Shown: positions 1 to 7,870, counted from the stretch's first letter. The stretch is DNA of 28,812 nt from DAOTTW01 sp034437615 (GCA_034437615.1 DAOTTW010000124.1:1-28812), one strand, 5' to 3'. Made by a program: numbers and translations. Notes: generated by a model from the sequence alone, not told the origin.

Positions 1-111
1 CGGCTGACGCCGCTCGGACACCCAGAAGGGTGTCCCTACAGGGCATCGTTCGTAGGGACACGGCAAGCCGTGTCCGCAAACCGTGTCAATTATTTTGTTG
101 GGATGGCCTTA
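1..111 (+). repeat. Dispersed palindromic repeat, copy A (left end cut by the window)
   Basis: Near-identical to copies at 3047-3187, 14340-14500 (inverted) and partly 28593-28665. It holds a GC hairpin at the very start (GCCG arms around 1-13), hairpin 1 at 16-35 (arms GGACACCC/GGGTGTCC, loop AGAA) and hairpin 2 at 56-75 (arms GGACACGGC/GCCGTGTCC, loop AA). A conserved single-stranded tail ends in GGGATGGCCTTA at 100-111. No coding potential is evident. The left terminal module seen in copies B and C would lie outside the window. Confidence 0.9.
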
Positions 112-129
112 GCCGATAACGTGGCTTGC

Positions 130-158
130 TTGTCTCAGTTTACAAAATCCGCTAAGAT
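130..158 (+). promoter_or_regulatory. Candidate sigma-70-type promoter for the VWA gene
   Basis: TTGTCT at 130-135 and TAAGAT at 153-158 are separated by 17 bp. They lie about 75 bp upstream of the start codon at 233, just beyond repeat copy A. The match is by eye; no transcript evidence exists. Confidence 0.45.
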
Positions 159-232
159 GATTATGACGACTGTACACTCACGTGCAAGCGAACCCCCTTT
201 AAGTTGTGCGAGTTTAATTAAGGCAAATCAAC

Positions 233-1615
233 ATGGATAAACGCATGGTCGAGTTCATCCGCGCCCTACGCGCCTCAGGTGTCCGCATTTCCCTGGCGGA
301 AGGGCAGGATGCGATGGATGGTGTGGACCGCATTGGCATTCAAAATATGGAGCAGTTTCGTAATGCGCTGAAGGCCACACTGGTCAAGGAACAGCGCGAC
401 CAACCCACATTTGAAGATTTCTTCCCGCTATTCTTCACGGCGAATCAGCCCCCCATGCAGGATATTCAGGATAACCTGACGCCGGAACAGCAGCAGATGT
501 TGCAGCAGGCCATGCAAGCGCTGATGGGCGACCAGCAGGCCATGCAGCAACTGATGCAGCAATTGCTGAACGGCCAACCGCTGAGCCAGGAACAGCTTGA
601 CCAGCTTGGCGAGATGGCCGGCTTGAATATGGGCGATGAGATGTATCAGCGCGGTTGGTTCGAGAACCGCATGATGCGTGCTTCTGGTATGGCGCAGCTA
701 GAGCGCATGTTGGACGAACTGCTGCAAGAGCTTTCCGAGGCGGGCATGAGCGACGAAGCCCTGCAAGAGCTAGAAGCGATGCTGCGCGAAAACATGCAAG
801 GGCTGGCCGAGCAAATGTCGAATTACGCTGGTGCGACACTGGCTGAGCGCATGGCCGAGCGCGACCCCGACCCCCGCGAAGATTTGCTTGACGTGCCCTT
901 CCAGCGCCTGAGCCAGCGCGACCTGGACGACCTGCGCGAAGAACTGCGCCGCCTGGCCGCACGCCTGAAAACCCGCGCATCGCTGCGGCAGAGACGCGCC
1001 AACACTGGCACCTTCGACCCGCGTAAGATGCTGCGCGAAAATATGCGCTATGGCGGTGTGCCGATCTCCATGCGTTATCGCAAGCGCCACAAAAAGCCCA
1101 GCCTTGTGCTCATCTGTGACCTGAGCACATCCATGCGGCCCTACGTCTCGTTCTTGCTGACGTTGGTCTATGAATTGCAGGATCATGTGCGCCGCACGAA
1201 CAGCTTCATCTTCATCGGTGATATGGTCGATATTGGCATGGAGTTTGAAGAGCACGATTCGCAAGATGCCGTTGAGCGTGTGCTGCGCGACAACCCGCCC
1301 GGCTACTACAGCACGGACCTGGGCAACAGCCTGAACACCTTCGCGAAAAATCATATGGATACCATCGACCACCGCACGACGGTCATTATCCTGGGTGATG
1401 GGCGCAACAACTACAACCCGCCACGTATCGACGTCGCGCAGGATATGAACCGCAAAGCACGCCGCCTGTTCTGGTTCTGCCCGGAGCCGCAACAGCAGTG
1501 GGGCAGCGGCGATAGCGATATGCACCTGTATGCCCAGCACGCCAGCGGCGTCTTTATGGTGCGCACCCTGCGCGACCTGGCCAACGCTGTTGATGATATT
1601 CTGGCGGATAGTTAA
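233..1615 (+). CDS. VWA domain-containing CoxE-like protein
   Basis: 460 aa, cytoplasmic (no signal or membrane segment). Residues 1-70 resemble the N-terminal part of the CoxE family (PF05762), which is known for VWA proteins that usually work with MoxR-type AAA ATPases in metal insertion or complex assembly. Residues 80-200 are Gln/Met-rich and predicted helical; 225-260 are charged and Arg-rich. The VWA domain is about 288-458, with a complete MIDAS: DLSTS at 296-300, Thr361 and Asp389 (GDGRNN). ATG is preceded by AAGG about 10 bases upstream. The next gene starts 3 bases after the stop, so the two are probably co-transcribed. No MoxR ATPase lies in the window; it could be upstream. Family assignment is firm, the exact client is unknown. 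Confidence 0.85.
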   Translation: MDKRMVEFIRALRASGVRISLAEGQDAMDGVDRIGIQNMEQFRNALKATLVKEQRDQPTFEDFFPLFFTANQPPMQDIQDNLTPEQQQMLQQAMQALMGDQQAMQQLMQQLLNGQPLSQEQLDQLGEMAGLNMGDEMYQRGWFENRMMRASGMAQLERMLDELLQELSEAGMSDEALQELEAMLRENMQGLAEQMSNYAGATLAERMAERDPDPREDLLDVPFQRLSQRDLDDLREELRRLAARLKTRASLRQRRANTGTFDPRKMLRENMRYGGVPISMRYRKRHKKPSLVLICDLSTSMRPYVSFLLTLVYELQDHVRRTNSFIFIGDMVDIGMEFEEHDSQDAVERVLRDNPPGYYSTDLGNSLNTFAKNHMDTIDHRTTVIILGDGRNNYNPPRIDVAQDMNRKARRLFWFCPEPQQQWGSGDSDMHLYAQHASGVFMVRTLRDLANAVDDILADS

Positions 1616-1618
1616 GCT

Positions 1619-3046
1619 ATGGCTGACGTAACATCTGCGGACGCCCGCGAGGGCGTCCGCGTGAGCACCCATTACACGCGCATCACGCCGGACACCCTGC
1701 AACAGCTAACACAGGTCGTCGGGGATGCCGACATCACGACAGCGCAGGCCGAGCTAGACCTGCACGCCCGCGACCAGGGCTATCATGAAGCCCACGCCGC
1801 CGAGGTCGTGCTTTACCCGGCCAACGCGCAGCAGGTGGCCGATGTGCTGAAGATCGCTAACGCGCAACACATCCCGGTCACACCCTGGGGTGTGGGCACA
1901 GGTTTAGAGGGTAACAGCATCCCGATGCATGGCGGCATTTTGCTCAGCCTGGAACGCATGACGCAGATTATTGCCATACACGCCGATGATTTTCAGGTGA
2001 CGGTGCAGCCCGGCATCCCGCATATGGACCTGAACGCACAGCTTGCGCGTTACGGCCTGTTCTTCCCGCCTGACCCCGGCGCAAACGCGACCATCGGCGG
2101 GATGCTGGCCAACAACGCCGCAGGCATCCGCACGGTGAAATATGGGGCCAGCAAGGATAATGTGCTGCGGATGCAGGTCGCGCTGGCGGATGGCCGCCTG
2201 ATTACAGTGGGGTCGCGCTCTATCAAGCAATCCTCCGGCTACAACCTGCTGAGCCTGTTCGTGGGCAGTGAGGGCACACTGGGCGTCATCACCGAGGCCA
2301 CGCTGAAGCTGGTGCCCGTGCCAGAGCATATGGTGGCGGCGATTGCCAGCTTTCCAGATGTTGCAGCGGCGATTGAGACGGTGGTGGCGGTGCGTGGCAG
2401 TGGTATCGACGTGGCTGCGCTGGAATTTATTGATGAGACCAACACCCGCGCCCTGAACGAAGCCGGAACCGACATCGAAGCGCTGCCGACGCTGCTCATG
2501 GAAATCCACAGCACGCACGCGGACACGGTTCAGGCCGATATTGACCTGCTGCGCGAGATTTGCGAGGGCGCAGGCGCGACCAGCTTCAAGGCGACAGCGG
2601 ACCACGCCGAACGTAAGACGCTGTGGCACGCCCGCCACGTCGCCTATGAAACGCTTTTGCGCAATCACCCCGGCCAGCGCATCTTCATCATGGATGTGGC
2701 CGTGCCCATCAGCGCCTACCCGGAATTGATCGCGTTTTCGCGCCAGCGCATCGAGCAGCACGGTATCTCAGGTTACATGAAGGGTCATGCAGGGGATGGC
2801 AATATCCACGTCGAACTGCCCTTCGGGGATGAAGCGAGCTTCGAGAAGGCGCAGGCGGTGAATGGGGTCATCGTGCAGAAGGCCATCGAACTCGGTGGCA
2901 CCGCAACGGGTGAGCACGGCGTCGGCATCGGCAAGGCGGCCTATATGCGTGCTGAACACGGTGACGCGCTGGATGTGATGCGACAGCTTAAGCAGACGCT
3001 TGACCCTAACGGCATCCTGAACCCCGGTAAAATCTTTCCATCGTGA
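1619..3046 (+). CDS. FAD-binding oxidase/dehydrogenase of the GlcD / D-lactate dehydrogenase family
   Basis: 475 aa. Oxidises a 2-hydroxy acid (glycolate, D-lactate or related) with FAD, passing electrons to the respiratory chain or a partner subunit. The FAD (PCMH-type) domain spans about 60-235, with VTPWGVGTGLEGNS at 87-100 and a PPDPGANATIGGMLANNAAG motif from 150. The C-terminal FAD-oxidase domain includes GHAGDGNIH at 389-397 (metal/substrate-binding His), GEHGVGIGK at 431-439 and LDPNGILNPGK at the end. No Fe-S (GlcF) part is fused or adjacent, so substrate is undecided. ATG at 1619 lies 3 bases after the VWA stop. A perfect 10-bp hairpin (1637-1660) lies inside codons 7-14, and an in-frame GTG at 1661 is an alternative start giving a protein without these residues. 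The stop codon abuts repeat copy B. Confidence 0.9.
   Translation: MADVTSADAREGVRVSTHYTRITPDTLQQLTQVVGDADITTAQAELDLHARDQGYHEAHAAEVVLYPANAQQVADVLKIANAQHIPVTPWGVGTGLEGNSIPMHGGILLSLERMTQIIAIHADDFQVTVQPGIPHMDLNAQLARYGLFFPPDPGANATIGGMLANNAAGIRTVKYGASKDNVLRMQVALADGRLITVGSRSIKQSSGYNLLSLFVGSEGTLGVITEATLKLVPVPEHMVAAIASFPDVAAAIETVVAVRGSGIDVAALEFIDETNTRALNEAGTDIEALPTLLMEIHSTHADTVQADIDLLREICEGAGATSFKATADHAERKTLWHARHVAYETLLRNHPGQRIFIMDVAVPISAYPELIAFSRQRIEQHGISGYMKGHAGDGNIHVELPFGDEASFEKAQAVNGVIVQKAIELGGTATGEHGVGIGKAAYMRAEHGDALDVMRQLKQTLDPNGILNPGKIFPS
1637..1660 (+). repeat. Perfect 10-bp-stem hairpin within the 5' end of the oxidase gene
   Basis: Arms GCGGACGCCC (1637-1646) and GGGCGTCCGC (1651-1660) enclose the tetraloop GCGA (a GNRA-type loop). 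It resembles the GGAC...GTCC hairpins between genes here, in particular the GGACGCC...GGCGTCC hairpin at 25977-25998. It encodes part of a non-conserved N-terminus. Confidence 0.75.
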
Positions 3047-3187
3047 TAAGGCTTTTCCAGCTAAAAAATAAGGCAATGCGGCTGACGCCGCTCGGACACC
3101 CTTCTGGGTGTCCCTAGGGCATCGTTCGTAGGGACACGGCTTGCCGTGTCCGCAAACCGTGTCAATTATTTTGTTGGGATGGCCTTA
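3047..3187 (+). repeat. Dispersed palindromic repeat, copy B (complete, 141 bp)
   Basis: Begins with TAAGGC directly after the oxidase stop codon (3044-3046) and ends with GCCTTA at 3182-3187, a short terminal inverted repeat with TA at each outer end. Inside: a 22-bp left module (3047-3068) shared with copy C; GCGGC-TGAC-GCCGC hairpin at 3078-3091; hairpin 1 at 3094-3113 with loop TTCT; hairpin 2 at 3132-3151 with loop TT. It fills the gap between two convergent genes (oxidase and acpS) and could fold into an RNA structure that ends or stabilises both transcripts. No transposase is present. Confidence 0.88.
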
Positions 3188-3209
3188 TTTCAAGCAAGTA
3201 GCAATCACG

Positions 3210-3596
3210 TTATGCTGTACTATTTGCATAGGTGCCCATCGCAACGACCATCGCTGATGCATGGCTCCGGCTGTGCGTCAGGCTCACATCCCACTGCGTC
3301 AGGCCCATCTCGGCGGCTAAAGTTGCTGCGGCACCGTGCAGGTGCAGCGTGGGGCGCTTGCGCGGGTTATCCACACGGATTTCGATCTCCTTCCAGCTTA
3401 CATCCCCGATGCCTGTGCCGAGTGCCTTCGCAACGGCTTCTTTGGCGGCGATGCGTGCGGCCAGACGCTGCGGCACGTCCTCACAATCGGCGCGTTCACC
3501 GGGCGTAAAAAAGCGATTCAGGTAGCGCTCACCCAGGCGTGCAATGCCCTGCTCCACGCGCTCATGCTCAATCAGGTCAATGCCACAGCGTAGCAT
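3210..3596 (-). CDS. acpS: Holo-[acyl-carrier-protein] synthase
   Basis: 128 aa, the usual AcpS length. Transfers the 4'-phosphopantetheine arm of coenzyme A to a serine of acyl carrier protein, activating it for fatty acid synthesis in the cytoplasm. The Mg-binding residues are present: Asp7 in GIDLIE and Glu53 in RIAAKEAVAKALG. The C-terminal LTHSRSHASAMVVA block is typical (family: LSHTRTHAAAVV-like). ATG at 3596 lies one base after the stop codon of the upstream VOC gene (TAA-C-ATG), with no clear ribosome site of its own, so translation is probably coupled to that gene. Confidence 0.95.
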   Translation of the reverse strand: MLRCGIDLIEHERVEQGIARLGERYLNRFFTPGERADCEDVPQRLAARIAAKEAVAKALGTGIGDVSWKEIEIRVDNPRKRPTLHLHGAAATLAAEMGLTQWDVSLTHSRSHASAMVVAMGTYANSTA

Positions 3597-3597
3597 G

Positions 3598-4365
3598 TTA
3601 CAGACTCAGCAGCACGATGCGCGTGCCATGTGCTTTGGCCGGGTCCAGCAGGCCAGCGGACGACGCATCCTGCGTTTTCAGCGTCAGCAGGTAGGGCACG
3701 CCCTGCCGTTGTTGTAGGTGCATCCGCATGGCGGCGTCCGCTGGTTCGGCCAGCGTGATGCTAAAATCGCCTAGCTGATACATGGCGCTATCCGGCGTGG
3801 CCACCGCGATAGATTCGCCTGTGATCTGCCAGTAATATACGATGGCCTCTTGCACGTTCTCTACCACAATCGTCAACGCGCTGACGCCAAGCGCGCCGTT
3901 GGCGTGCTGTGTCCTGGTTGGGTCAGTCGGCACGCGCAGGTCACGCGCCGTCACATCCTGAATGAAAAACGGCGACATGGACGCTTCGATGCTCATCGTC
4001 TGCCACTTGAGGTCGGTGCCGTCTTGCCGCTTGCGTCCCCCGTCGGTTAAATGGCCGATTTCAACGCCGCGTGCGCTCATCTGCATGGCGTCGGCATCCA
4101 GGTCATCGGATGTCAGGCAGTAGCCGACGAAGCCTTCGCCATCCTGTAGCAAAAAGCTGTAATCGGCGGCATCGTTTTGCGGTCCGTCGCCCGTCAGCGC
4201 CATCAGTTCCAGGTAGCTGCCATCCGCCAGCACGACCAGCGCGTTATGGGTTGCGCCGTTGGCGTGGCGTCCACCGGGCAAGACCGTAAAGCCCAGGTCT
4301 GTATAATCTTGTATGGCGGCGTCCAGATCATCGACTGCGATAACGATATGGTCAAAGCCTAGCAT
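3598..4365 (-). CDS. VOC-superfamily protein (glyoxalase-like domain)
   Basis: 255 aa. Starts with MLGFDHIVIAVDDLDAAI, the typical first beta strand of a vicinal-oxygen-chelate module with a metal-ligand-type His6. It matches the glyoxalase_3-like type (PF13468) in overall pattern. The second half (about 152-250) forms another VOC-like beta-alpha-beta unit (ALTIVVENVQEAIVYYWQITGE). Substrate is unknown; such proteins include lyases, dioxygenases and resistance proteins. ATG at 4365 has AAGG about 10 bases upstream. It heads a two-gene unit with acpS. The MITE-like insertion (4421-4531) lies 55 bp upstream, where a promoter would be expected, so it may affect expression. Confidence 0.8.
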   Translation of the reverse strand: MLGFDHIVIAVDDLDAAIQDYTDLGFTVLPGGRHANGATHNALVVLADGSYLELMALTGDGPQNDAADYSFLLQDGEGFVGYCLTSDDLDADAMQMSARGVEIGHLTDGGRKRQDGTDLKWQTMSIEASMSPFFIQDVTARDLRVPTDPTRTQHANGALGVSALTIVVENVQEAIVYYWQITGESIAVATPDSAMYQLGDFSITLAEPADAAMRMHLQQRQGVPYLLTLKTQDASSAGLLDPAKAHGTRIVLLSL

Positions 4366-4412
4366 GGGATTTGCCTTGTTCGTGAAAATACGTGAAACGA
4401 TAAAGACATAAG

Positions 4413-4539
4413 CGCGAAAGGTAACGACTCAGGTACGTGTCTCATTCTCAGTCGCCAGACGTTAAAACGTCCGGCTCCGGTAAGGACAAGCCTGCTCAAG
4501 GCGACACACACAGACTGGCCTGAGTCGTTACCGCGAAAG
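4413..4539. mobile_element. 111-bp MITE-like insertion with 13-bp perfect terminal inverted repeats and 8-bp target duplication
   Basis: Element proper is 4421-4531. Left end GTAACGACTCAGG (4421-4433) and right end CCTGAGTCGTTAC (4519-4531) are exact reverse complements. Both sides carry CGCGAAAG (4413-4420 and 4532-4539), an intact 8-bp target site duplication. The interior contains a palindrome GACGTT-AA-AACGTC (about 4458-4471) and no ORF. A degraded copy of its first 80 bp lies at 28341-28417. The intact duplication points to recent transposition by an enzyme encoded elsewhere. Confidence 0.88.
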
Positions 4540-4547
4540 CATGGTTA

Positions 4548-5006
4548 TTATCGGCGTGGTTCCGGGTTTTTGCCCAGGCTTTTTTTGCGCTCTTCAAGCT
4601 GGTATAGCACATAATCGTTTTCATCCAGCATGGATTGCGTCCAGAGGCGGTCTGCTTTGGATTGCTGCTGTGCGAAGTGCTGCCACTCTTGCTTTTGGCG
4701 CTGGATTTCCAGCCGCAGCAAATATTCCAGCTTCAGTTGACGCTCATACACCCGCACGAGCAGCGCAAAGCCATCTGCCGCCATGTGCAGCAGCACCGCG
4801 CCGACGATCAGGCCCAGCGCCAACAATAATTCGGGCTGTTGTAGCGACGTGATCGAATTCACCACGAAGATCAGCACAGCAGCGATCACACACGCAAAGG
4901 CGGCAAATTCCAGCATCCAAGACAGGATGCGCAGATGCCCATACGAACGCTGACGCTGTGGCTTAAGCTCTTGTTGGTTGGGGTTATCTGGCTGTTGGCG
5001 GCTCAT
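4548..5006 (-). CDS. Small membrane protein with C-terminal coiled coil, unknown function
   Basis: 152 aa, no family recognised. A Gln/Pro/Arg-rich cytoplasmic N-terminus (1-28) precedes two hydrophobic segments (about 31-50 and 59-80), then an amphipathic, charged helical stretch (86-145) with heptad-like spacing that probably forms a coiled coil facing the cytoplasm. ATG at 5006 has only a weak purine-rich site upstream. It is divergent from the methyltransferase gene at 5104, leaving a shared 97-bp promoter region. Downstream on the same strand is the MITE. Codon use and GC-rich third positions match its neighbours, which supports a real gene. Confidence 0.7.
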   Translation of the reverse strand: MSRQQPDNPNQQELKPQRQRSYGHLRILSWMLEFAAFACVIAAVLIFVVNSITSLQQPELLLALGLIVGAVLLHMAADGFALLVRVYERQLKLEYLLRLEIQRQKQEWQHFAQQQSKADRLWTQSMLDENDYVLYQLEERKKSLGKNPEPRR

Positions 5007-5055
5007 GGGCGTCTCTGGATGGCTACATGTCGGGCTGGTTGTCGCTTTTTGGCGT

Positions 5056-5084
5056 TTGCAAGGCTACACTGTACACATTATATA
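5056..5084 (+). promoter_or_regulatory. Candidate promoter for the methyltransferase gene
   Basis: TTGCAA at 5056-5061, 17-bp spacer, TATATA at 5079-5084, followed about 20 bp later by the ribosome site GAGGGG and ATG at 5104. The -10 match is imperfect. Confidence 0.35.
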
Positions 5085-5103
5085 GGCTTTTCAGAGGGGT
5101 GTC

Positions 5104-5910
5104 ATGCCGTTAAACAACGCGGATCGTCTATTCATTGCAGGGGTGGGCATACTGGGTGGGTGGATCGTAGGCCGGACGCTGCGCCGCAAGCCAAAAACAG
5201 CGCTCGACGCACAGCTTCAGGGGTTGCAAGCAGCACTTGCAGAAATCCAGGCCGAACAGCGCCAGACCTACCAGCAGCTAGAGGCGCTGATGTCACTCTA
5301 CACACAGCTTGATTTCGACGCGCCGCTGCCACCGATGCGTTACTGGGCCATCTCGCCGGATTTCGCAAACATCCTGGTGCAGACCGTGCGTGCCCACCGT
5401 CCGCAATTGGTCGTAGAGGCCAGTACAGGCGTATCGACCTTACTCACGGCCTACGTGCTCAAGGCACTCGGCGCGGGGCGTGTGGTCAGCATCGAAGAAA
5501 ACGCCACCTTTGCCGAGCAGAGCCGCCAGCAGCTTTCGCGGCATGGCGTGGCAGATGTGGCTGAGGTCATCCATGCACCGCTCAAGCCATTGCAGATGCA
5601 ACAGGCGACGCCTGAAACAGATGCCGTGTGGCAATGGTACGACACCGATGCGCTAGCATCGCTACAAAGCATCGACCTGCTGACCATCGACGGACCCTCC
5701 CAATTTTACAATCCGCAACCGATGGCGCGTTACCCGGCTTTGCCCGTCTTTTATGAGTACCTGAACGCGGGGGCGTTGATCCTGGTTGATGACGCGGACC
5801 GCGAGCACGAGCGTAACGCGCTCACACGCTGGTTAGGGGAATACGATTTAGAGCAGGTGGCGCAGCACGAAACCGAAAAAGGCACGGTGGTGCTGCGCAA
5901 ACGTGGTTAG
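5104..5910 (+). CDS. Membrane-anchored class I SAM-dependent methyltransferase
   Basis: 268 aa. A single hydrophobic segment at about 8-23 followed by RTLRRK suggests an N-in membrane anchor. A coiled-coil stretch (32-68) then links to a Rossmann-type methyltransferase domain (about 80-268). Motif I-like VVEASTGVST is at 103-112, an acidic end of strand 2 at Glu131 (VVSIEENATF), strand 4 LLTIDGPSQFYNP at 192-204 and strand 5 LILVDDADR at 225-233. This order resembles the Methyltransf_24-type group. Substrate unknown; the anchor suggests a membrane-associated or lipid/glycan substrate. Start is fixed by GAGGGG 5 bases upstream. Its stop lies one base from the stop of the convergent DsbA-like gene. 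Confidence 0.8.
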   Translation: MPLNNADRLFIAGVGILGGWIVGRTLRRKPKTALDAQLQGLQAALAEIQAEQRQTYQQLEALMSLYTQLDFDAPLPPMRYWAISPDFANILVQTVRAHRPQLVVEASTGVSTLLTAYVLKALGAGRVVSIEENATFAEQSRQQLSRHGVADVAEVIHAPLKPLQMQQATPETDAVWQWYDTDALASLQSIDLLTIDGPSQFYNPQPMARYPALPVFYEYLNAGALILVDDADREHERNALTRWLGEYDLEQVAQHETEKGTVVLRKRG

Positions 5911-5911
5911 G

Positions 5912-6613
5912 CTAGGCGGCGTTCAGTGCTGTTAGTTCACGCTGAATGTACTGGCGCAACACATCCGGCGAGGCGTTGAAGATGCGCTCATCGTTGATGA
6001 GCCACGTCGGTGTGGCGTTGATGCCAAGCGCCCGCCCGCGTTGCAGGTCATAGCGCACGGTATCGCGGTGGGTGCCTGCCGCCACGCATTCACGCAGCGC
6101 GTTTTCATCCAGGCCCGCTTCCGTGCCCAGCGCGATCAGGTCATCCTGAGAGGCTGCACCCTGCCGTGCTTGCACAAAAATCGCATCGTGCAGGCTCCAG
6201 AAGGCGTCATTGCCCTGGTCCAGCCCGCATTGCGCCACCTCTGCGGCGCGTTGTGAGTATGCCGGGTCGATAATGGGCATATCGCGATAGATGAAATTCA
6301 CCTGGCCGGGAAACTCCGCGAGAATCTGGTCAATCACGCCGAATTCATGCCATTGTTTGCAGGCATGACAGCCATACGCCCCATATTCGATCAGCGTAAT
6401 GGGTGCGTCCGGGTCGCCAAGCACCGGGTCCAGTTCAAAGCGCTCCGAGTTGGATAGCGGCGCTGTGGATTGCGAGGCGACCAGCGCCGCAGCGACCAAT
6501 GCCACCAGCACGAACGCGCCTAGAACGATCATCTGTTGGCGCTGACGTTGCTGCTTGTGTGCTTGTGCGCGGCGGCCCTGGCCACGAGTCGTTGTTTTGC
6601 GCTTTTTCGTCAT
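5912..6613 (-). CDS. Membrane-anchored DsbA/BdbD-like thioredoxin-fold protein
   Basis: 233 aa. A very basic N-terminus (KKRKTTTRGQGRR) and one transmembrane helix at about 28-47 anchor it with the catalytic domain outside the membrane. Thioredoxin-like domain about 63-230: EYGAYGCHACKQW carries the CHAC active site (Cys82, Cys85), and ATPTWLI (200-206) carries the cis-proline. A second cysteine pair (Cys129, Cys176) could form a structural disulfide, as in some DsbA-like proteins. Family role: making or exchanging disulfides in exported proteins. ATG at 6613 has AGAGGA about 10 bases upstream and lies 32 bases after the DUF3179 gene at 6646-7800, so it is the last gene of that cluster. Its stop is one base from the methyltransferase stop. 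Confidence 0.88.
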   Translation of the reverse strand: MTKKRKTTTRGQGRRAQAHKQQRQRQQMIVLGAFVLVALVAAALVASQSTAPLSNSERFELDPVLGDPDAPITLIEYGAYGCHACKQWHEFGVIDQILAEFPGQVNFIYRDMPIIDPAYSQRAAEVAQCGLDQGNDAFWSLHDAIFVQARQGAASQDDLIALGTEAGLDENALRECVAAGTHRDTVRYDLQRGRALGINATPTWLINDERIFNASPDVLRQYIQRELTALNAA

Positions 6614-6645
6614 AGCGAAGAATCCTCTTCAGATAGATAGCTTGC

Positions 6646-7800
6646 TCATTGGTTGTTGTAAATGCGTGTATCGGGGTAGGCCGCAGCCCAGGCAAACCAG
6701 AAGGTCGTATTGCCCTTGAGCGTTTCCAGCGCTTGCCCCTGTAGCTCACCTGCGACGGCTTCCCCGAAGATATTCCATCTGCTGCCCGTTTCGTTGTCGA
6801 TGATGCGCCCCTCGTCATGCCGGAAGGTCAGCACCCGCCCGTTTGCCAGTTGCCTGTCGAACAGGGCCGCCATGCCGACATCCCGTGAGTAAGCGATTTT
6901 GGCATTATCCAGGGCGCTACGTGCCCCCTGCTGCCAGCAGGCCAGCACGGGCACATCGCCCACCGTACCGTTAATCACGCCCTGCGCCGCCAGCACATCA
7001 AAGGGATAGGCGATGGGCTGCGCGGCCACAACCGCGCTCAGCACACGTTGCGTCGGGAAGAGGCGCTCGTCTACCTCACCCAGATACATGAAGGGCGACG
7101 GGTTGGTATCGTAGCCGATGTACGGATTGCGGCCATAGGTCATCTGTGGGCGCTGGTCATCACCTATCAGCACGCGCCCATCGGGAAAGCGCATAGCGAA
7201 GGCTTCCAGGCTGACCAACTGTGAGGGCACAATGCGCAGCAGAGCACCTGTGTAGCTGCCGACAATCGCCTCACCCGTGAATTGCGCCCACCAGCTTTCG
7301 GTTTTATCGTCCCACATGATGAAGCCGCTGTTATACAGGTGGCCGCTGACGCCAAAGCGCAACACATCGCCATCTACTACCCGATCATAAACGATGGGGC
7401 TATGGCACAACGGGCAGAACGTGACCGCGATTGGCAAGCCTGCAATCCGGTCGTTGATGATCTCATGCTTAATCATAACCGCCAGCGGGTAAGCGCGTGC
7501 CTCGGCTTGCAATTCCAGCGCGATAACCGGACTATCCAGCGTCAACCACTCCGGCAGGGCATCGACATGGGTAAAGCGCGGGTTATCAATCGGCATGATG
7601 CCATCACGACCCATACCGCCCACCATAATATCCTCCAGGGGCACGCTATGGATCGTTATATCCGTCTGCCAGTTGTCGTGTGTGCGCTGCACGTTCATCT
7701 GCTGCAACAGCACCCAGGTGATGCCGATGAACGCCGCAACCATCAGGGCAGCGAATAGCAACGCTTCATAGCGCATCAGCCGAGCAATCAAGCGGCGCAC
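6646..7800 (-). CDS. DUF3179 domain-containing exported/membrane-anchored protein (second copy)
   Basis: 384 aa from the GTG at 7800, chosen because AAGGAG sits exactly 6 bases upstream (7807-7812); a TTG two codons earlier overlaps that spacer. Basic residues and a hydrophobic helix (about 12-34) form a membrane anchor or uncleaved signal. The DUF3179 domain follows, with conserved VTFCPLCHSPIVYDR (CPLC about 129-132), FGVSGHLYNSGFIMWD, a YGRNPYIGYD block and the terminal FWFAWAAAYPDTRIY. Function of the family is not established. It is a clear paralogue of the 394-aa protein upstream (8015-9199) and is followed by a DsbA-like gene, suggesting a shared extracytoplasmic thiol or metal role (inference). 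Confidence 0.88.
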   Translation of the reverse strand: MRRLIARLMRYEALLFAALMVAAFIGITWVLLQQMNVQRTHDNWQTDITIHSVPLEDIMVGGMGRDGIMPIDNPRFTHVDALPEWLTLDSPVIALELQAEARAYPLAVMIKHEIINDRIAGLPIAVTFCPLCHSPIVYDRVVDGDVLRFGVSGHLYNSGFIMWDDKTESWWAQFTGEAIVGSYTGALLRIVPSQLVSLEAFAMRFPDGRVLIGDDQRPQMTYGRNPYIGYDTNPSPFMYLGEVDERLFPTQRVLSAVVAAQPIAYPFDVLAAQGVINGTVGDVPVLACWQQGARSALDNAKIAYSRDVGMAALFDRQLANGRVLTFRHDEGRIIDNETGSRWNIFGEAVAGELQGQALETLKGNTTFWFAWAAAYPDTRIYNNQ

Positions 7801-7806
7801 GCGCAA

Positions 7807-7812
7807 CTCCTT
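7807..7812 (-). promoter_or_regulatory. Ribosome binding site that decides the DUF3179 start
   Basis: AAGGAG on the minus strand, 6 bases before GTG at 7800. It excludes the overlapping TTG at 7806 as the start. Confidence 0.7.
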
Positions 7813-7870
7813 CGTCTGTTATGGACATGCCAATGACACGTCAATGAAAACAAAGCCAGACAATCTATAG

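Noticed and set aside
770..1702. 310-codon open frame on the minus strand opposite the VWA gene
   Set aside because: It is opposite a clear CoxE-like gene, has no recognisable motif, and is explained by GC-rich codon use leaving the antisense frame open.
1904..2761. 285-codon antisense open frame opposite the FAD-linked oxidase
   Set aside because: His/Gln/Arg-rich translation without domain, opposite a strongly conserved gene.
3146..3508. Plus-strand frame starting within repeat copy B and running over acpS
   Set aside because: Its first part is repeat sequence and the rest is antisense to acpS; a similar frame starts in copy D, showing it is a by-product of the repeat.
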